64,000 nt of DNA from Sphaerolaimus hirsutus (GCA_964036195.1 OZ038450.1:30010794-30074793); one strand, 5' to 3'; shown: positions 10,990-21,777, numbered from the stretch's first letter. Notes: generated by a model not told the origin, from the sequence alone. Made by a program: numbers and translations.

Positions 10990-12360
10990 ACAAATGCATC
11001 AATTCACAATCTTCAATTTTTTAGCCCCAGGGGTTAGACTTAAAGGTTATGGTTATGTAGAGTAGAAATGGAGTGCACATCTCAAATCACTGCAATAAAA
11101 AACCCACAAATGCATTATTTCACAAATTGAAAGTTTTTGGGCCCAGGGGTTCATTATCAGGGTTTTAGTAATGTGGTGTAAAAATTGAGTGTATATTTGA
11201 AATCGTTACACTCAGAAACCCACAAATCCATCATTTTATGATTTGAAAGTTTTTGGCCCAGGGGGTTCATTTTTAGGGTTATGGTAATGTAGTGTCAAAA
11301 TGAAGTGCATATTTTAAATTAGTGCTATCAGAAACCCGAAAATGCATTATTTCTCAAATTGAAAGTATTTGGCCCCATGGGTTCATTTTTAGGGTTATGG
11401 TAATGTAGTGTCAAAATGGAGTGCATATATCAAATCAGTGCAATCAGAAACCCAAGAATGAATGATTTCACAAATTGAAAGTTTTTGGTTCCAGAGGTTC
11501 ATTTTCAGGGTTATGGTCATGTAGTTTTCAGGGTTATGTAGTGTCAAAATAGAGTGCATTATATATCAAATCAGTGCAATTAGAAACACACAATGCATCA
11601 TTTCACAATTTGAAAGTTGGCCCCAGGGATTCAATTTCAGGGTTATGGTAATGTACTGTCAGAATGGAGTGCATATTTCAAATCATTGTAATCAGTAACC
11701 CACAAATGCATCATATCACAATTTATATTTTTTAGCCCCGGGGGCCTCACTGAAGGATTATGGTAATGTTATTGTTAACTCCCATATACTCAGCCCCTAA
11801 TTTGGCAAACACCCATCAACTCATCAGTGCAATCAGAAACCCAAGAATGAATGATTTCACAAATTGAAAGTTTTTGGTTCCAGAGGTTCATTTTCAGGGT
11901 TATGGTTATGTAGTTTTCAGGGTTATGTAGTGTCAAAATGGAGTGCATTATATATCAAATCAGTGCAATTAGAAACCCACAATGCATCATTTCACAATTT
12001 GAAAGTTTTGGCCCCAGGGATTCAATTTCAGGGTTATGGTAATGTACTGTCAGAATGGAGTGCATATTTCAAATCATTGTAATCAGTAACCCACAAATGC
12101 ATCATATCACAATTTATATTTTTTAGCCCCGGGGGCCTCACTGAAGGATTATGGTAATGTTATTGTTCACTCCCATAAACTCAGCCCCAAATTTGGCAAA
12201 CACCCATCAACTCAACTCCCATAAACTCAGCCTCTAATTTGTAAACTTGTGTCAACAGCCCCTTATTTTTAAACTTCTGTCAACTCAACCCTAATTTATA
12301 AACACCCATCAACTCAACCCTGAATTGAAAACTCAGCCCCTAAAAACTCAAGTTCACCCC
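10990..12360. repeat. Satellite-like repeat, about 120-bp unit
   Basis: At least eight diverged units share GGTTATGGTAATGTAGTGTC, ATGGAGTGCATATTTCAAAT, CAGAAACCCACAAATGCATC and a GAAAGTTTTTGGCCCCAGGG segment. A block near 11,820-12,160 repeats 11,435-11,760 almost exactly, so it includes a higher-order duplication. It is followed by more AACTCAGCCCCTAATTT units. Confidence 0.8.
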
Positions 12361-12459
12361 CTATACATGTGCAATTGCATTCTTGGGAAGCAACTTTGCC
12401 ATCTACTAACCCTGTTTGTCAAGATTGTAACGTGTCTGTAAAGGGCATTTTGTACTAAT

Positions 12460-12664
12460 AAATAGTGACTGCATTGTGTGCAAAAACACACACGAATCGG
12501 GCAAAAAATGAGGCTGTGATTGTGCCCCTATCTTTTGCATTGAAGCATCCTTTGCACGCAGTTCTCTCAAAATTGTATAGGTGGAGATAGGAGGCACAAT
12601 CACACGCCTCATTTTGCTCGATTCGTGTGTGTTTTTACACACAATGCAGTCACTATTTATTAGC
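12460..12664. repeat. 205-bp palindrome
   Basis: Arms of about 80 bp, opening with AAATAGTGACTGCATTGTGT on the left and closing with its inverse on the right, surround a short loop near 12,545. CACACACGAATCGGGCAAAA and TTTTGCTCGATTCGTGTGTG pair within the arms. It could form a strong hairpin in RNA or DNA. Confidence 0.8.
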
Positions 12665-12849
12665 ACAAATGTCCTTTACAGACACGAACTTCATTGTGTG
12701 TGTGTCTCGTCTCGTTTGTGTGTTTTTTACACAGTATGAAGTCACTTTTTTTGGAGATACAAAAAACCCAACCGTAGGTCGGCGAGAATCCTGCTAGTTA
12801 CATATATTTACAAAACAGAAACCAAGTGCTGTGTTGCATTGTGTACCAA

Positions 12850-13383
12850 TAATTAATCATACCGGCATCTGCAGTAATTGCTTAGTTTGAAAACTTTAAT
12901 TTGAAATTTGCTATATTTATTAAAACTATTTTCCAGATTTCCGAATGAATATTTCCCCAAGCAAAATACTATTATCATGCCAGCAACTTGTATACTGGAG
13001 GGGTATAATTTCATAAATACTATGAATGATGCCATATTCCGATGAATAAGGTCATGTGAAATATTGTACACCAAATTCACGCATAGTTGAGCAATGTGAT
13101 GTAATGAAAATAAGTTGAAAGTTTGTTAATAGTTTGATAGGCTATGGTAGTTTTCATTGTGAGGTGTGATGTCAGCAGACTGTACATATAAAAAATAGAA
13201 AATGAGATTCTAAGGCAGGGACAGTAAACTTGAAATCAAAAATGCACAATGCACAAAATTACAAAAATTCAAACAAACACAAATTTGAACACTTTTTGTG
13301 GTTTAAGTCTAGTCATTATTATGCACTACAGAAGGTTTAACGTGGATAGATGTGATCTATACAACATGGTTCTCAGTTTTAAG
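12850..13383. other. Gene A intron 1, nothing seen
   Basis: AT-rich intronic DNA without a recognisable exon or element. Confidence 0.4.
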
Positions 13384-13766
13384 CATAGGCGGCGCAAGGT
13401 CACATTTTGCGCTTGTGACATTCACATTAGCCAAAATTTCACCTTGTTGTGAGTTGTGAACCCTTTTTATCGAAGCCCTTTTGTGAAGTTCGCAACCAGC
13501 CAAAGGTTTCGAAATCGCTATAAATATAAGTAAAATTGGCTAAAAATAGGTATATAATCATGTATATTGATTAAAATTTGTGCCATTTTGCCAATTTTCA
13601 CCTTTTTAATCACTATTTTCGCGATTTTGAGCTAATTTTGAGCTTCCACTCTCGTCTATACAATACACGCTTGTGAATGTCACAATGTGACAGTTAAATT
13701 TCTGCTTGTGACACAAAAATTCCGCTTGTGGCATTCACAAGCGCACAAGCACTTACGCCGCCTGTG
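13384..13766. mobile_element. hAT-type MITE, TSD GTTTTAAG
   Basis: Ends CATAGGCGGCG...CGCCGCCTGTG with 8-bp duplications GTTTTAAG at 13,376-13,383 and 13,767-13,774. Subterminal GCTTGTGACATTCACA units are inverted between the ends. Non-coding. Confidence 0.85.
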
Positions 13767-14090
13767 GTTTTAAGTAAACATGGTGTAAGGCAAGATGCAG
13801 CTAATTTACAATGTATAAGAAACAAGCTGGGCTGTGTCCAATCCCACGCTGTATAAAATGTGAAATTCATGGCATTTTTCACCTAGCATAAAAAATTGTT
13901 TCAGACATTTACAATTTACATAGACATGTAAATTTCCATATACCTGCATGCAAAATTCAGAATGAGGAAGTGCTTGACATTTTGTAAATTTTGATTAAAT
14001 CAGCAGATTTTCTGATGCAAAATTGCCACAGTTTTTTGGTGAAATGCTTCAAATAATTGTATGTGATTTTTTTTAAATGTAAGTACATTA

Positions 14091-14515
14091 CCGTATTACC
14101 TCGAATTATCCCCCCCCTTGAATTAACCCCCCCCTCGAAATACCCCCCCTAAATTTCGGCTGAGGAAATAATAAACCCCCCCCTCGAAATACCCCCCCTA
14201 AAATTGAGTGTAACGTGAACGTACATGATAAATACCGCAGCTTGTGATCTGTACAATGCAGAACACACGTTAAAACTGATGATTAAGTGACGTTAGGGAA
14301 GGGTTTTTGTGTATATACGGTAATATATGCCTATAAACACAGATATATCTATGTGATTGTTCGATTTTTCTACGTCTGCGTATGGGGAATTTCCGAAAAT
14401 TTCTGGCGAAATAATAGACCCCCCCCTCGAATAAACCCCCCCCTCGAATTATCCCCCCCCTAAAATTTTGCTGGCGAAATAATAAACCCCCTGGGGGTAT
14501 TTCGAGGTAATACGG
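14091..14515. mobile_element. CCGTATTT TA-element
   Basis: Ends CCGTATTACCTCGAATTATC...CGAGGTAATACGG, flanked by TA on both sides, with poly-C blocks near each end. Lies in gene A intron 1, just before exon 2. Non-coding MITE. Confidence 0.8.
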
Positions 14516-14528
14516 TATTTTTTTTCAG

Positions 14529-14604
14529 CTGGTACTGACAGACAACTATCAATGGTTGATAAAAAAACTGGTGGTATTTGTGACCCAAAATACTTTATAG
14601 GCAC
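14529..14604 (+). CDS. Gene A exon 2
   Basis: Acceptor TTTTTTCAG, donor GGCAC|GTGAGT. Joined to the T left by exon 1 the frame reads SGTDRQLSMVDKKTGGICD and PKYFIG, and it ends in phase 2. The gene C counterpart (45,293) reads SGSGRKLSMIDYTGGICD, so the frame and both splice sites are supported by comparison. It contributes one Cys to the N-terminal Cys-rich region. No known domain recognised. Confidence 0.75.
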
Positions 14605-15027
14605 GTGAGTCATATTTAGCATAAATAATCTACTCCATGCTTATTTTGTGTTGGTGTACCTATATTTTGAGATAACTTGAGGAAGAACCCTTTTCTCCTT
14701 TGGAAAGTTGTTTTTATTCAAATTTTTGGGGTTTTATCAATGGTAAGTATTCATTCTTTTGGATTTTGACTATAAAAATACCATTATCTTGGTATGGGTA
14801 AGCTACATAACACATAAAGCCAGATTACATTTGCAAGTAATGCATCCATCAAGCATTAAATATTGGTGTAATTTAATCAATATTTTTCACTTTTTTCCAA
14901 TATTGTATTTCTTTTAATAGTATGGCATACCTACATTAAATCAGGAGAAAATGACCATTCAAAGGGAACAATTTGCAGTTAAAAGTAGTCTGCAGTGTAT
15001 TGCAAAAACTTGTACAAAAATGCTCAG

Positions 15028-15189
15028 GTATTACTGCGCTAAGAGGTGCACTCAGACATGTCCAGTACTGCACCAAACAAAGAAAATGTCATCCATAATA
15101 TGTTTGGAATTTGTGAAGCTGGATGGTAAGGGGGACACTCCTGACCAGGTCCAGTTCCAGTGCCAGTGCCAATATGAAATGCACCCTCA
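15028..15189 (+). CDS. Gene A exon 3: Cys-rich
   Basis: Acceptor GCTCAG, donor CCTCA|GTATGT. The frame, continued from exon 2, opens YYCAKRCTQTCPVLHQTKK and includes ICLEFVKLDG and a C-x-C-Q-Y pair near the end. It carries six Cys in 54 codons. The gene C exon (45,530-45,881) has the same 162 coding nt with about 75% residue identity, but is split by a MITE at TGTCCAG. Here TGTCCAGTACTG is uninterrupted, which gives the ancestral state. No family assignment. Confidence 0.8.
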
Positions 15190-16107
15190 GTATGTTTTAC
15201 TCAAAGAAAGTTATGTATTCACATTGATTTCAACAATATTTAGAAGCTATTATGTAAAATTGTGATCATTATAAAGCCAACAGTTTTTACTGAACATTGT
15301 TGAATACAGAAAAATTGTATGAAAAAGTTCTGGATGAGTATCCTGCCAGTTTTAGATAGTATTCTACCCATCATTCTCAATATGTATTACCATATTACCT
15401 GAAAGTGTAGACATACCCTCCAATAAGAGGTACCTCTAATCAGATGTGTAATTTTTTGCCTTTTCGAATGTGATGAAATAAATAATAGGCATCCTTAAAA
15501 TGACAACTGGAAGGATGTCAGAAATGCAAGAAATTAAAAAAGTGGTGACCAAACATGACAGCCAATTATGAAAATGATGCCAAAAAAGGCACCCAGATCA
15601 CTAAGCATAAATTTTTGTTAGGTCTGACTGATCCACCATTTTGTTATATTTCATATGAATTATAAATTGAATTGAGTTGTTATTTGAGATTGGTTGAATG
15701 TTTGTGGAATCTACCAAAAGAATAGCGTGTATCCCTCAGATAAATGGTACCTAGTACTTGTATTTATGTTCAGAAAAAGTGACAAAACCAATTGTAGGTA
15801 TATCTACAATAGGAGTAAATATGGTAACTTCATTATCCGATACATAAAACCTTCTTCTAATTCATAAAAACACAGTAATAGTCTCCTTTCCATTCTCATT
15901 TATCTGATCATACTGCAAACTTTGAAGCCTTTTATTAATGTCTCATAGTAAATAATTTACCAAAACATCCACATAGAAAAATCAAAGTGTATGTGCACTC
16001 CAGACTCCACCCTATTTTCTACCAAGCATATCTTTGCAATAATTCCAGATGATACAAACAGCTACAAACACTGTGACCAACATTTGCACTCAGTTGTAAC
16101 CACATTT
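15190..16107. other. Gene A intron 3, first part
   Basis: Intronic DNA without another feature. From 15,217 it is closely matched by 31,320 onward, directly after the assembly gap. Confidence 0.6.
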
Positions 16108-17515
16108 GAGGCGTCGAATTCTAAAAGTCGACAAGTCCAAATTTGGAAAATTTGAGTTAACCCCGTGAAAATGATCTGGGGATGGTCCCTCTCATTTTTC
16201 AAAATTTTCCATAAATTTTCCTACCTCACATTCCCCTATACGACCATGCCAAATTTGACCATTTTGGGGGAAAATGGAGAAAATTTGGGCAAGAAGTCGA
16301 CAAGTACGCCTAGTTTTTGGGCAAAAAGTCGACAAGTCCACCTTGTGCAGCCTTTTTTGTTGGGACAAAAAAAGCAAGAAATGTGTTAAGTCCGCTATGG
16401 GCAGTGATTTCTAAAAGTCGACAAGTACAAAAATAGCCCATAAGGCAAATTTTTTCAAGCTGGGAACAAAAATGTTTGCAAGTGCAAGAAGTCGACAAGT
16501 CCACTCCCCTGCCCATAAAATTTTTTTGGGCAAGAAGTCGACAAGTCCATGCCTGATTAGAGCTAAAAGTCGACAAGTCCATTTCATTAACGCAAGAAGT
16601 CGACAAGTCCACTTTTGTTTACTGAACATTGTTTGTAAAAGTAGTGCCATTTCCATGGCGTTGGCGCCATTTTATGGAGTGGCACTATTGACTCCAAAGT
16701 AGCGCCATTTCCATGGCGTTGGTGCCATTTTTATGGAGTGGCACTATTGACTCCAAAGTAGCGCCATTTCCATGGCGTTGGCGCCATTTTTATGGAGTGG
16801 CACTATTGACTCCAAAGTAGCGCCATTTTTATGGCATTGGCGCCATTTTTATGGAGTGGCACTATCAACTCCAAAATAGCGCCACTCCACAAAAATGGCG
16901 CCAACACCATGGAAATGGCACTATTTTGGAGTTGATAGCACCACTCCATAAAAATGGCGCCAACGCCATGGAAATGACGCTACTTTGGAGTCGATAGTGC
17001 CATTCCATAAAAATGGCGCCAACGCCATGGAAATGGCGCTATTTTGGAGTTGATAGTGCCACTCAATAAAAATGGCGCCAACGCCATGGAAATGGCGCTA
17101 TTTTGGAGTCGATAGCGTGACTCCATAAAAATGGCGCAACTTCCAGGTGCTTTTAAATCAAATGTTTGCAAGTGCAAAAAGTCGACAAGTCCACATGGTT
17201 TAAAGCAAGAAGTCGACAAGTCCGAAGGGGTTTGCAGCAAGAAGTCGACAAGTCCACCTTTGTTTACTGGATTTTGCTGCTGATTTCTTGCAAATATCCA
17301 AATGGCATTTTATGGACACCCCATTTTTCACATAAACGTTGAGAGCAGGGGTTGAAAATTTGACACTTTATTGTCAACATATGGAACTTAATGTAAAGCA
17401 TGAGAGAGCCAGATTGGACACGCTGCACAGACCACAAATTGGATCTGAAACTTAAAATGCGATTTACTCGAAATCGCATTTTGTGGACTTGTCGACTTTT
17501 AGAATTAGACGCCTC
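16108..17515. mobile_element. GAGGCGTC element, 4-bp TSD ATTT
   Basis: Inverted ends GAGGCGTCGAATTCTAAAAG and CTTTTAGAATTAGACGCCTC are flanked by ATTT on both sides. The matching intron of A' reads CCACATTTGTAATC with no insertion (about 32,155-32,168), a clean empty site. Inside are many AAGTCGACAAGTCCA direct repeats in both orientations and a nested palindromic tandem array (16,640-17,140). Non-coding; superfamily not determined. Confidence 0.85.
16640..17140. repeat. Palindromic array of a GGCGCCATTTTTATGG unit
   Basis: About four direct units of roughly 58 bp (AGCGCCATTTCCATGGCGTT plus GGCGCCATTTTTATGGAGTG plus GCACTATTGACTCCAAA) are followed by about four units in reverse orientation. 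The block is an inverted tandem array. It sits inside the GAGGCGTC element and is absent from the other three copies of that element. Confidence 0.85.
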
Positions 17516-17586
17516 ATTTGTAATCAGGATTCAGGTTTATCAATGAATGTTTGTTTGATGGCACTTAAAAAAAATTTATTATGCAG

Positions 17587-17654
17587 ACCTTGTGTGCCCC
17601 CTCCAACAACTTGGAATTTAGTTGAGCTGGATTATGAGTCAGCATGTGTTAAAG
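17587..17654 (+). CDS. Gene A exon 4
   Basis: Acceptor TTATGCAG, donor TTAAAG|GTATGT. It reads, after the phase-2 junction, PCVPPPTTWNLVELDYESAC then VK, ending in phase 1. Copies at 32,230 (identical coding sequence) and 46,700 (ACEPPATTWNLVEQEYEYSC) confirm borders and frame. Two Cys flank a Pro/Thr stretch. The next exon is the variable low-complexity domain. Confidence 0.8.
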
Positions 17655-17677
17655 GTATGTGCAATTTACCAGATATA

Positions 17678-18676
17678 CCGTATTTCCTCGAATTACCCCC
17701 CTCGAAATACCCCTCTCCCAATTGAGTGTAAAGAGAACGTCAATGACAAAAGCTATGGTATATGAACCGTGCAATGCATAACAGACGTTAAAAACAATGA
17801 TTCTGATACGTTAGAACATGGGATATACAATCTACATACTTATAAGGCTGTAGACTCTTATACATAGTGGTTTTTGTTGCATTTTTCTATGTCTGCGTAC
17901 GTTATTAGTAAAGTCGGCGGACATTTCACCCTACAAAATCGGAGAGTTAGAATTCGCTCGTGAATAGAGCGAACAACGAAACTTGTGTCGCACGCGGACG
18001 CTAGAAATTGAAAAAGAAAAAGAAGACGGAAGAAGATTTTAAAAAAATGGACGTTTCGCTGCGTCCGCGCGTGCCACGCCCTAGTTATCTACATTTTCAA
18101 CGTTGCTCGTAAAGAATTTGACCGTTCAAACTACCGTTTTACCGTTCAAACTACCGTTTCTGTTTTTATTTTTTTTTTCATTCGTTGGCTCCGTTCCAAC
18201 AGAAGAGAACTTGGCAGCCGGCCAAAATTTCGAAATCCGCTATTAATATGAATAAAATAGGCTCACAATAGCTATATAACCATGTATATAAACAAAAATC
18301 GCGATTATGAAGGTGGAAATTAGCAAAGCGGAGCAAATTTTAACGATTTTTAGCTAATTTTCAGTTTCCACTCCCATTTGTATAATACGCAACTGGTAAC
18401 TGGGATAAGGGCCAAGTTTTCATACGTGACCCGATCTATTCCAATGGTTAAAATATTGCGTCACAACTCACAATACCTAATGCCGTCATGCACTCTCCAC
18501 TGGAGAGATTGACGCAAATGTTTGTAGGGCGATACGTCTGCCGACTTTACTGGGCATTCAAAAAATTCCTGGCGAAAAAATACCCCCCCCCCTGGAATTA
18601 CCCCCCCTCGAAATACAATCCTCAAAGTTCTCACTTTGAAATAATAAACCACTGGGGGTATTTCGAGGAAATATGG
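17678..18676. mobile_element. CCGTATTT TA-element with nested insertion
   Basis: TA-flanked ends CCGTATTTCCTCGAATTACC and TATTTCGAGGAAATATGG. A second element (17,907-18,551) with inverted ends AGTAAAGTCGGCGGACATTT and GCCGACTTTACT is inserted in it. At the same position in A' only a 30-bp remnant is left (32,321-32,350). Confidence 0.8.
17907..18551. mobile_element. AGTAAAGTCGGC inverted-repeat element
   Basis: Ends AGTAAAGTCGGCGGACATTT and its imperfect inverse at 18,530-18,551 (ACGTCTGCCGACTTTACT). The interior has AGAGAACTTGGCAGCC...GGCCAAGTTTTCAT, also an inverted pair and shared with 56,954-57,165. Non-coding. Confidence 0.55.
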
Positions 18677-18839
18677 TACATACAGTATGTACATAGTTTC
18701 CCCTTTGTTGAATTTAAATAAAAGTTGTAAAAAAACATTATTAAACTCAGGGCATTAAGGGCCATTTTTACCCTCCACTGTCCCACCACCACTATCACCC
18801 CCTGCAAAATTCCCCAGTGAGAAAAATGGTTTTTCAGTA

Positions 18840-19145
18840 AACAAAGAATTTTGGTCCCTGACCAGTGCCAGATTCACTAATCACCCTGAGCTGAAATTTG
18901 GCATGCAAACTCACTAAGCGAAGAAGTACACACATGTTAAATTTGAGCCAAAACAAAATAAATTTACACACACCCCAAACAAATATTCATAGGTGTGTGT
19001 AACCGTGTTGCAGAAATTTTGTGCATGCAAATATGGTGTTAATTAACCTCATTTACATGCAATTAACCCATACACACCAATTACTGACTTTTGACAATTT
19101 TATTTTTTTGCCAGGGACCGGTCCCCGGCTGGGCCCTGTGTAAAT
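18840..19145. mobile_element. GGGACCGGTCCC element, short copy
   Basis: Contains CATACACACCAATTACTGAC, TTTTTTGCCAGGGACCGGTC, and the right end GGCCCTGTGTAAATAGCCC, all shared with the 4,787-7,039 element. In gene A intron 4; the corresponding A' intron has longer copies. Confidence 0.55.
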
Positions 19146-19392
19146 AGCCCATTTTTTCCAGTTGCCATAATTAATAAGATGTGTGTAAAAATGTGGCACA
19201 GGAGTAGCTAAGTGTTGCTCATGAAACTGAGGAAGCCAATCCTGATGATCATGTGATGCATAAAAAACCTTGGGACAGTGGAGGATATGTTTTGTCAAAC
19301 CTATGTTTTGTTAAAAAATTTTTTCGTTTGATCAACAATGCCATCTTTGTGTGGGGCTTCGGGGGGCTCTGAGGGTGTGGGTCCAAAAATAG

Positions 19393-20181
19393 TGTTCTTA
19401 AATTCTTCTCAGTCATCCAAAAAATACCCAAAAGTACCAAAAATTATAGGAGTACAACCCCCCAGAGGAGGGGGAGCTCCACTAACATATCCACAAGGAT
19501 TTACACGCCCACAACAACAACATCCTACTACAACAGCACCCCATCCACCGCAAAATAACGAATTTACTGAGGCATATAGAGCTCCGTCAACCACAGCACC
19601 TCAAACACTACCTGCAATCACCCAAATACCACAACCTCAGAAACCATACCCAGAACTTAAACCGATATTTAAACGAGGGCCGCAACAACCCCCTCAACCT
19701 CAACCTCAACCTCAACCTCAACCTCAAACACAACAACCTCAACCCCAACCCCAAACACAACAACCTCAACCCCAACCCCAACCTCAAACACAACAACCTC
19801 AACCTCAACCTCAACCTCAAACACAACAACCACACCCAAAACCAACATATTTTGCTACACTACCAATAACAGCATTCACAGTGCCATATACAACGCCATC
19901 CATAATCACACCTTCCTGTGAAGTGATTGAAGAGTTGCACAAAGTTCTTGATGGCTTCCATTCAGTTCTTGAGGGGTTGCAGTGCATGGAGTCATCAGGG
20001 AGCACTCCCAGACCCTGTAAAAAGTTATGTTAAATGTCAAATGTCATGTCAAGTGTCAAAAGTAATGGAAAATGCCTGGAAAACGGTCAATGTGCGTTAA
20101 CCATTTTCCAAGGCATTTAGCATGACATTTGACATTTTACAGGGAGTTTTATAGGGTCTGGGAGTGCCCCCTGGACTATTG
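19393..20181 (+). CDS. Gene A exon 5a: Pro/Gln-rich domain, split by a MITE
   Basis: The open frame gives KVPKIIGVQPPRGGGAPLTY, a Thr/Pro/His/Gln stretch, KRGPQQPPQPQPQPQPQ with QPQPQTQQ repeats (about 19,680-19,835), then CEVIEELHKVLDGFHSVLEG. The start is the weakest point: the phase demanded by exon 4 fits only a poor acceptor (CCAAAAATAG at 19,392). A MITE (19,999-20,170) interrupts the frame after MESS and introduces a stop. Without it the exon would end SSGLL at TTG|GTAATT in phase 0, as exon 5b requires. The domain occupies the place of the mucin-like exon of gene C. It is probably an extended, possibly glycosylated linker. Confidence 0.6.
19999..20170. mobile_element. CWG MITE inside gene A exon 5a
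   Basis: Inverted ends GGAGCACTCCCAGACCCTGT and ACAGGGTCTGGGAGTGCCCC lie between CAG (19,996-19,998) and CTG (20,171-20,173). Arms repeat TGTAAAATGTCAAATGTCAT-type units. Read through, it adds STPRPCKKLC then TAA. The same insertion is in A' (34,867-35,039), so it predates the split of the two copies. Confidence 0.8.
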
Positions 20182-20247
20182 GTAATTTTTATGTTCAAAT
20201 GAATAACCATCTTTGAATCCATTATAAATGTATTTCATTACACCCAG

Positions 20248-20331
20248 GATCAGAATGGTTCAAATTGTAATGAAACGACTATAACTACAACCACAGCTCC
20301 TTGGGAGGTTCTCGAAGACTATGGAATAGCT
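20248..20331 (+). CDS. Gene A exon 5b: APWEVLED end
   Basis: Acceptor TACACCCAG, donor ATAGCT|GTAATT, phase 0 at both sides. It reads DQNGSNCNETTITTTTAPWE then VLEDYGIA. The motif TAPWEVLED-(Y/F)-G-(I/V)-A also ends the mucin exon of gene C (48,880-48,919). Gene C thus has as one exon what gene A has as two. NCNET and NGS offer N-glycosylation sequons. Confidence 0.75.
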
Positions 20332-20825
20332 GTAATTTTTATGTTTATCTGTTAATGGTACATTAGCAGAGGAAAATGAGTAACAATAAACATGAGCAAC
20401 ATTTTAATACCAGGGCAACAATTCAAACATAACCAAATGTGAAAATTATCATTGAATCATAATCCTGAACACCTTGAATGTTCTCACCATACAATTTTCA
20501 AATATTTTTGTGTTTTGGCACTACTCCAATGTAATTTTTACCTGTTGTTCCATTGGAGGTTCTGTTCTATTCTACTTAGGCTGCCATTCTATTTTTGTAG
20601 GTAAAATGTGCCAAAACCAGTTTTTCTATTCTATGTACAGTTCTATTGGAAGTGTAGTTCTATTGGAGGTATGCAATTCTATGAGAATAAATATGGTAAC
20701 CTTTTGGTACTCATTAACTTGCTACCACATATAAGTAAGGCATTATCAGCTTGTTGTTGAGAGTTGTTAGAGACCTGCGTGTTCCCTGTGTACACAAATA
20801 TCTTGAAACACACGTTCAGCTACTA

Positions 20826-21279
20826 CCGTATTTCCTCGAAATACCCCCCCCCCCTCGTTTGACCCCCCCCCCCCCTCTCGAGACCACTATGAAACAATCA
20901 CCCTCCCCCCTCTCGAAATACCCTCCCCCCAGATTGAGTGTAAAGAGAACGTACATGCCAAATACTGCAGTTTGTGTTCTGCGTAGTGCAGAACACACAT
21001 TAAAACAATGTCGGAATCACGTTAGAACAGTGTTTATACTATCTACGATTCTACGTACTAATATTAGTCTACAGGAGTCTTTACATAACAGTTATTGATG
21101 CATTTTTCTACCCCAGCGCACATCACAAACAACGATTTTGTACTAGGATTTCAACAAATTTCTTGCGAAATAATACCCCCCCCTCGAAATACCCCCCCCC
21201 CTTGTTCAACCACCCCCCCCCCCCTCTCGGGAGCACTATGAAACAATCACCCCCGGGGGGGTATTTCGAGGAAATACGG
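20826..21279. mobile_element. CCGTATTT TA-element
   Basis: TA-flanked ends CCGTATTTCCTCGAAATACC and GGTATTTCGAGGAAATACGG, long C runs, and family motifs GAGACCACTATGAAACAATC and GAACGTACATGCC. It ends 14 bp before exon 6. The A' copy is 35,696-36,121. Non-coding. Confidence 0.85.
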
Positions 21280-21293
21280 TATATTCTACTCAG

Positions 21294-21416
21294 GATGTGA
21301 ATGCAACAAGTGGTACTGTCCTTAAAAATCTAGAAACATTTGCCGAGTGCCAGAAGGCATGTACAGCTGAACCTACATGCAAAGCATATTCACATGGAAA
21401 AGGTGGAAAAAGTACA
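21294..21416 (+). CDS. Gene A exon 6: PAN/apple-like, first half
   Basis: Acceptor TTCTACTCAG, donor AGTACA|GTTAGT, 41 codons in phase 0. The core LETFAECQKACTAEPTCKAY then SHGKGGKST, followed in exon 7 by VCVLMEQTRF, gives the C-x3-C-x6-C-x-A-(Y/F)...C-x-L pattern typical of PAN/apple modules, which bind proteins or carbohydrates extracellularly. The A' exon differs at two residues. The gene C exon (49,351) has four extra codons near its end. I am fairly sure of the exon and moderately sure of the PAN assignment. Confidence 0.8.
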
Positions 21417-21585
21417 GTTAGTTTGATTCCAGATTTTCACTCATTGATTTTGTGCATGAAGACTTTGTAGGTTTGAGAAAGTACTTATCAAAACCGTTTT
21501 AGTGTGAATAATTTAAAACAACAGCATACATTTATGGCAGGTATAGTGTGAGCACTGCCCACTTGGCATGCAGGTTTGATATCTG

Positions 21586-21777
21586 GTGGCAGTACCAAGC
21601 CCTGTAGAGTGTAAAGTGAAGTGTCAAATGTAATGTCAAATGCAAAGTAAACTGTCAACTGTCATGCAAAGTTCAGTAATAAAATCTTTTCTTTTTTGTT
21701 TTGATTGACACTTTACTTTGCATTTGACTTTACATTTGACAATTTACTTTACACTTTACAGGGCTTAGGATAGCCCC
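21586..21777. mobile_element. CWG MITE in gene A intron 6
   Basis: Ends GTGGCAGTACCAAGCCCTGT...ACAGGGCTTAGGATAGCCCC between CTG (21,583) and CAG (21,778). A' has the empty site GATATCAGTTGAG (36,413-36,425). Internally it repeats TAAAGTGTCAA and GTCAAATG units, and its ends differ from the ACTCCCAGACC subfamily. Confidence 0.75.

Larger units (their letters stand above)
9804..12798. mobile_element. Compound tandem-repeat element with terminal inverted repeats
   Basis: The left end TAGCAGGATTCTCTCTGACC and right end GGTCGGCGAGAATCCTGCTA are imperfect inverted repeats about 35 bp long that continue into a GGGTTTTGTGG/CAAAAAACCC stretch. A third, inverted copy of the end occurs at 10,150-10,204. 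Between them lie three kinds of tandem repeat (see 10,225 and 10,990) and a palindrome (12,460). The whole block sits in intron 1 of gene A. I found no clear target duplication. No gene is supported inside. Confidence 0.5.

Noticed and set aside
10211..12360. CRISPR array
   Set aside because: Units are contiguous, degenerate and lack unique spacers, and the window is eukaryotic.
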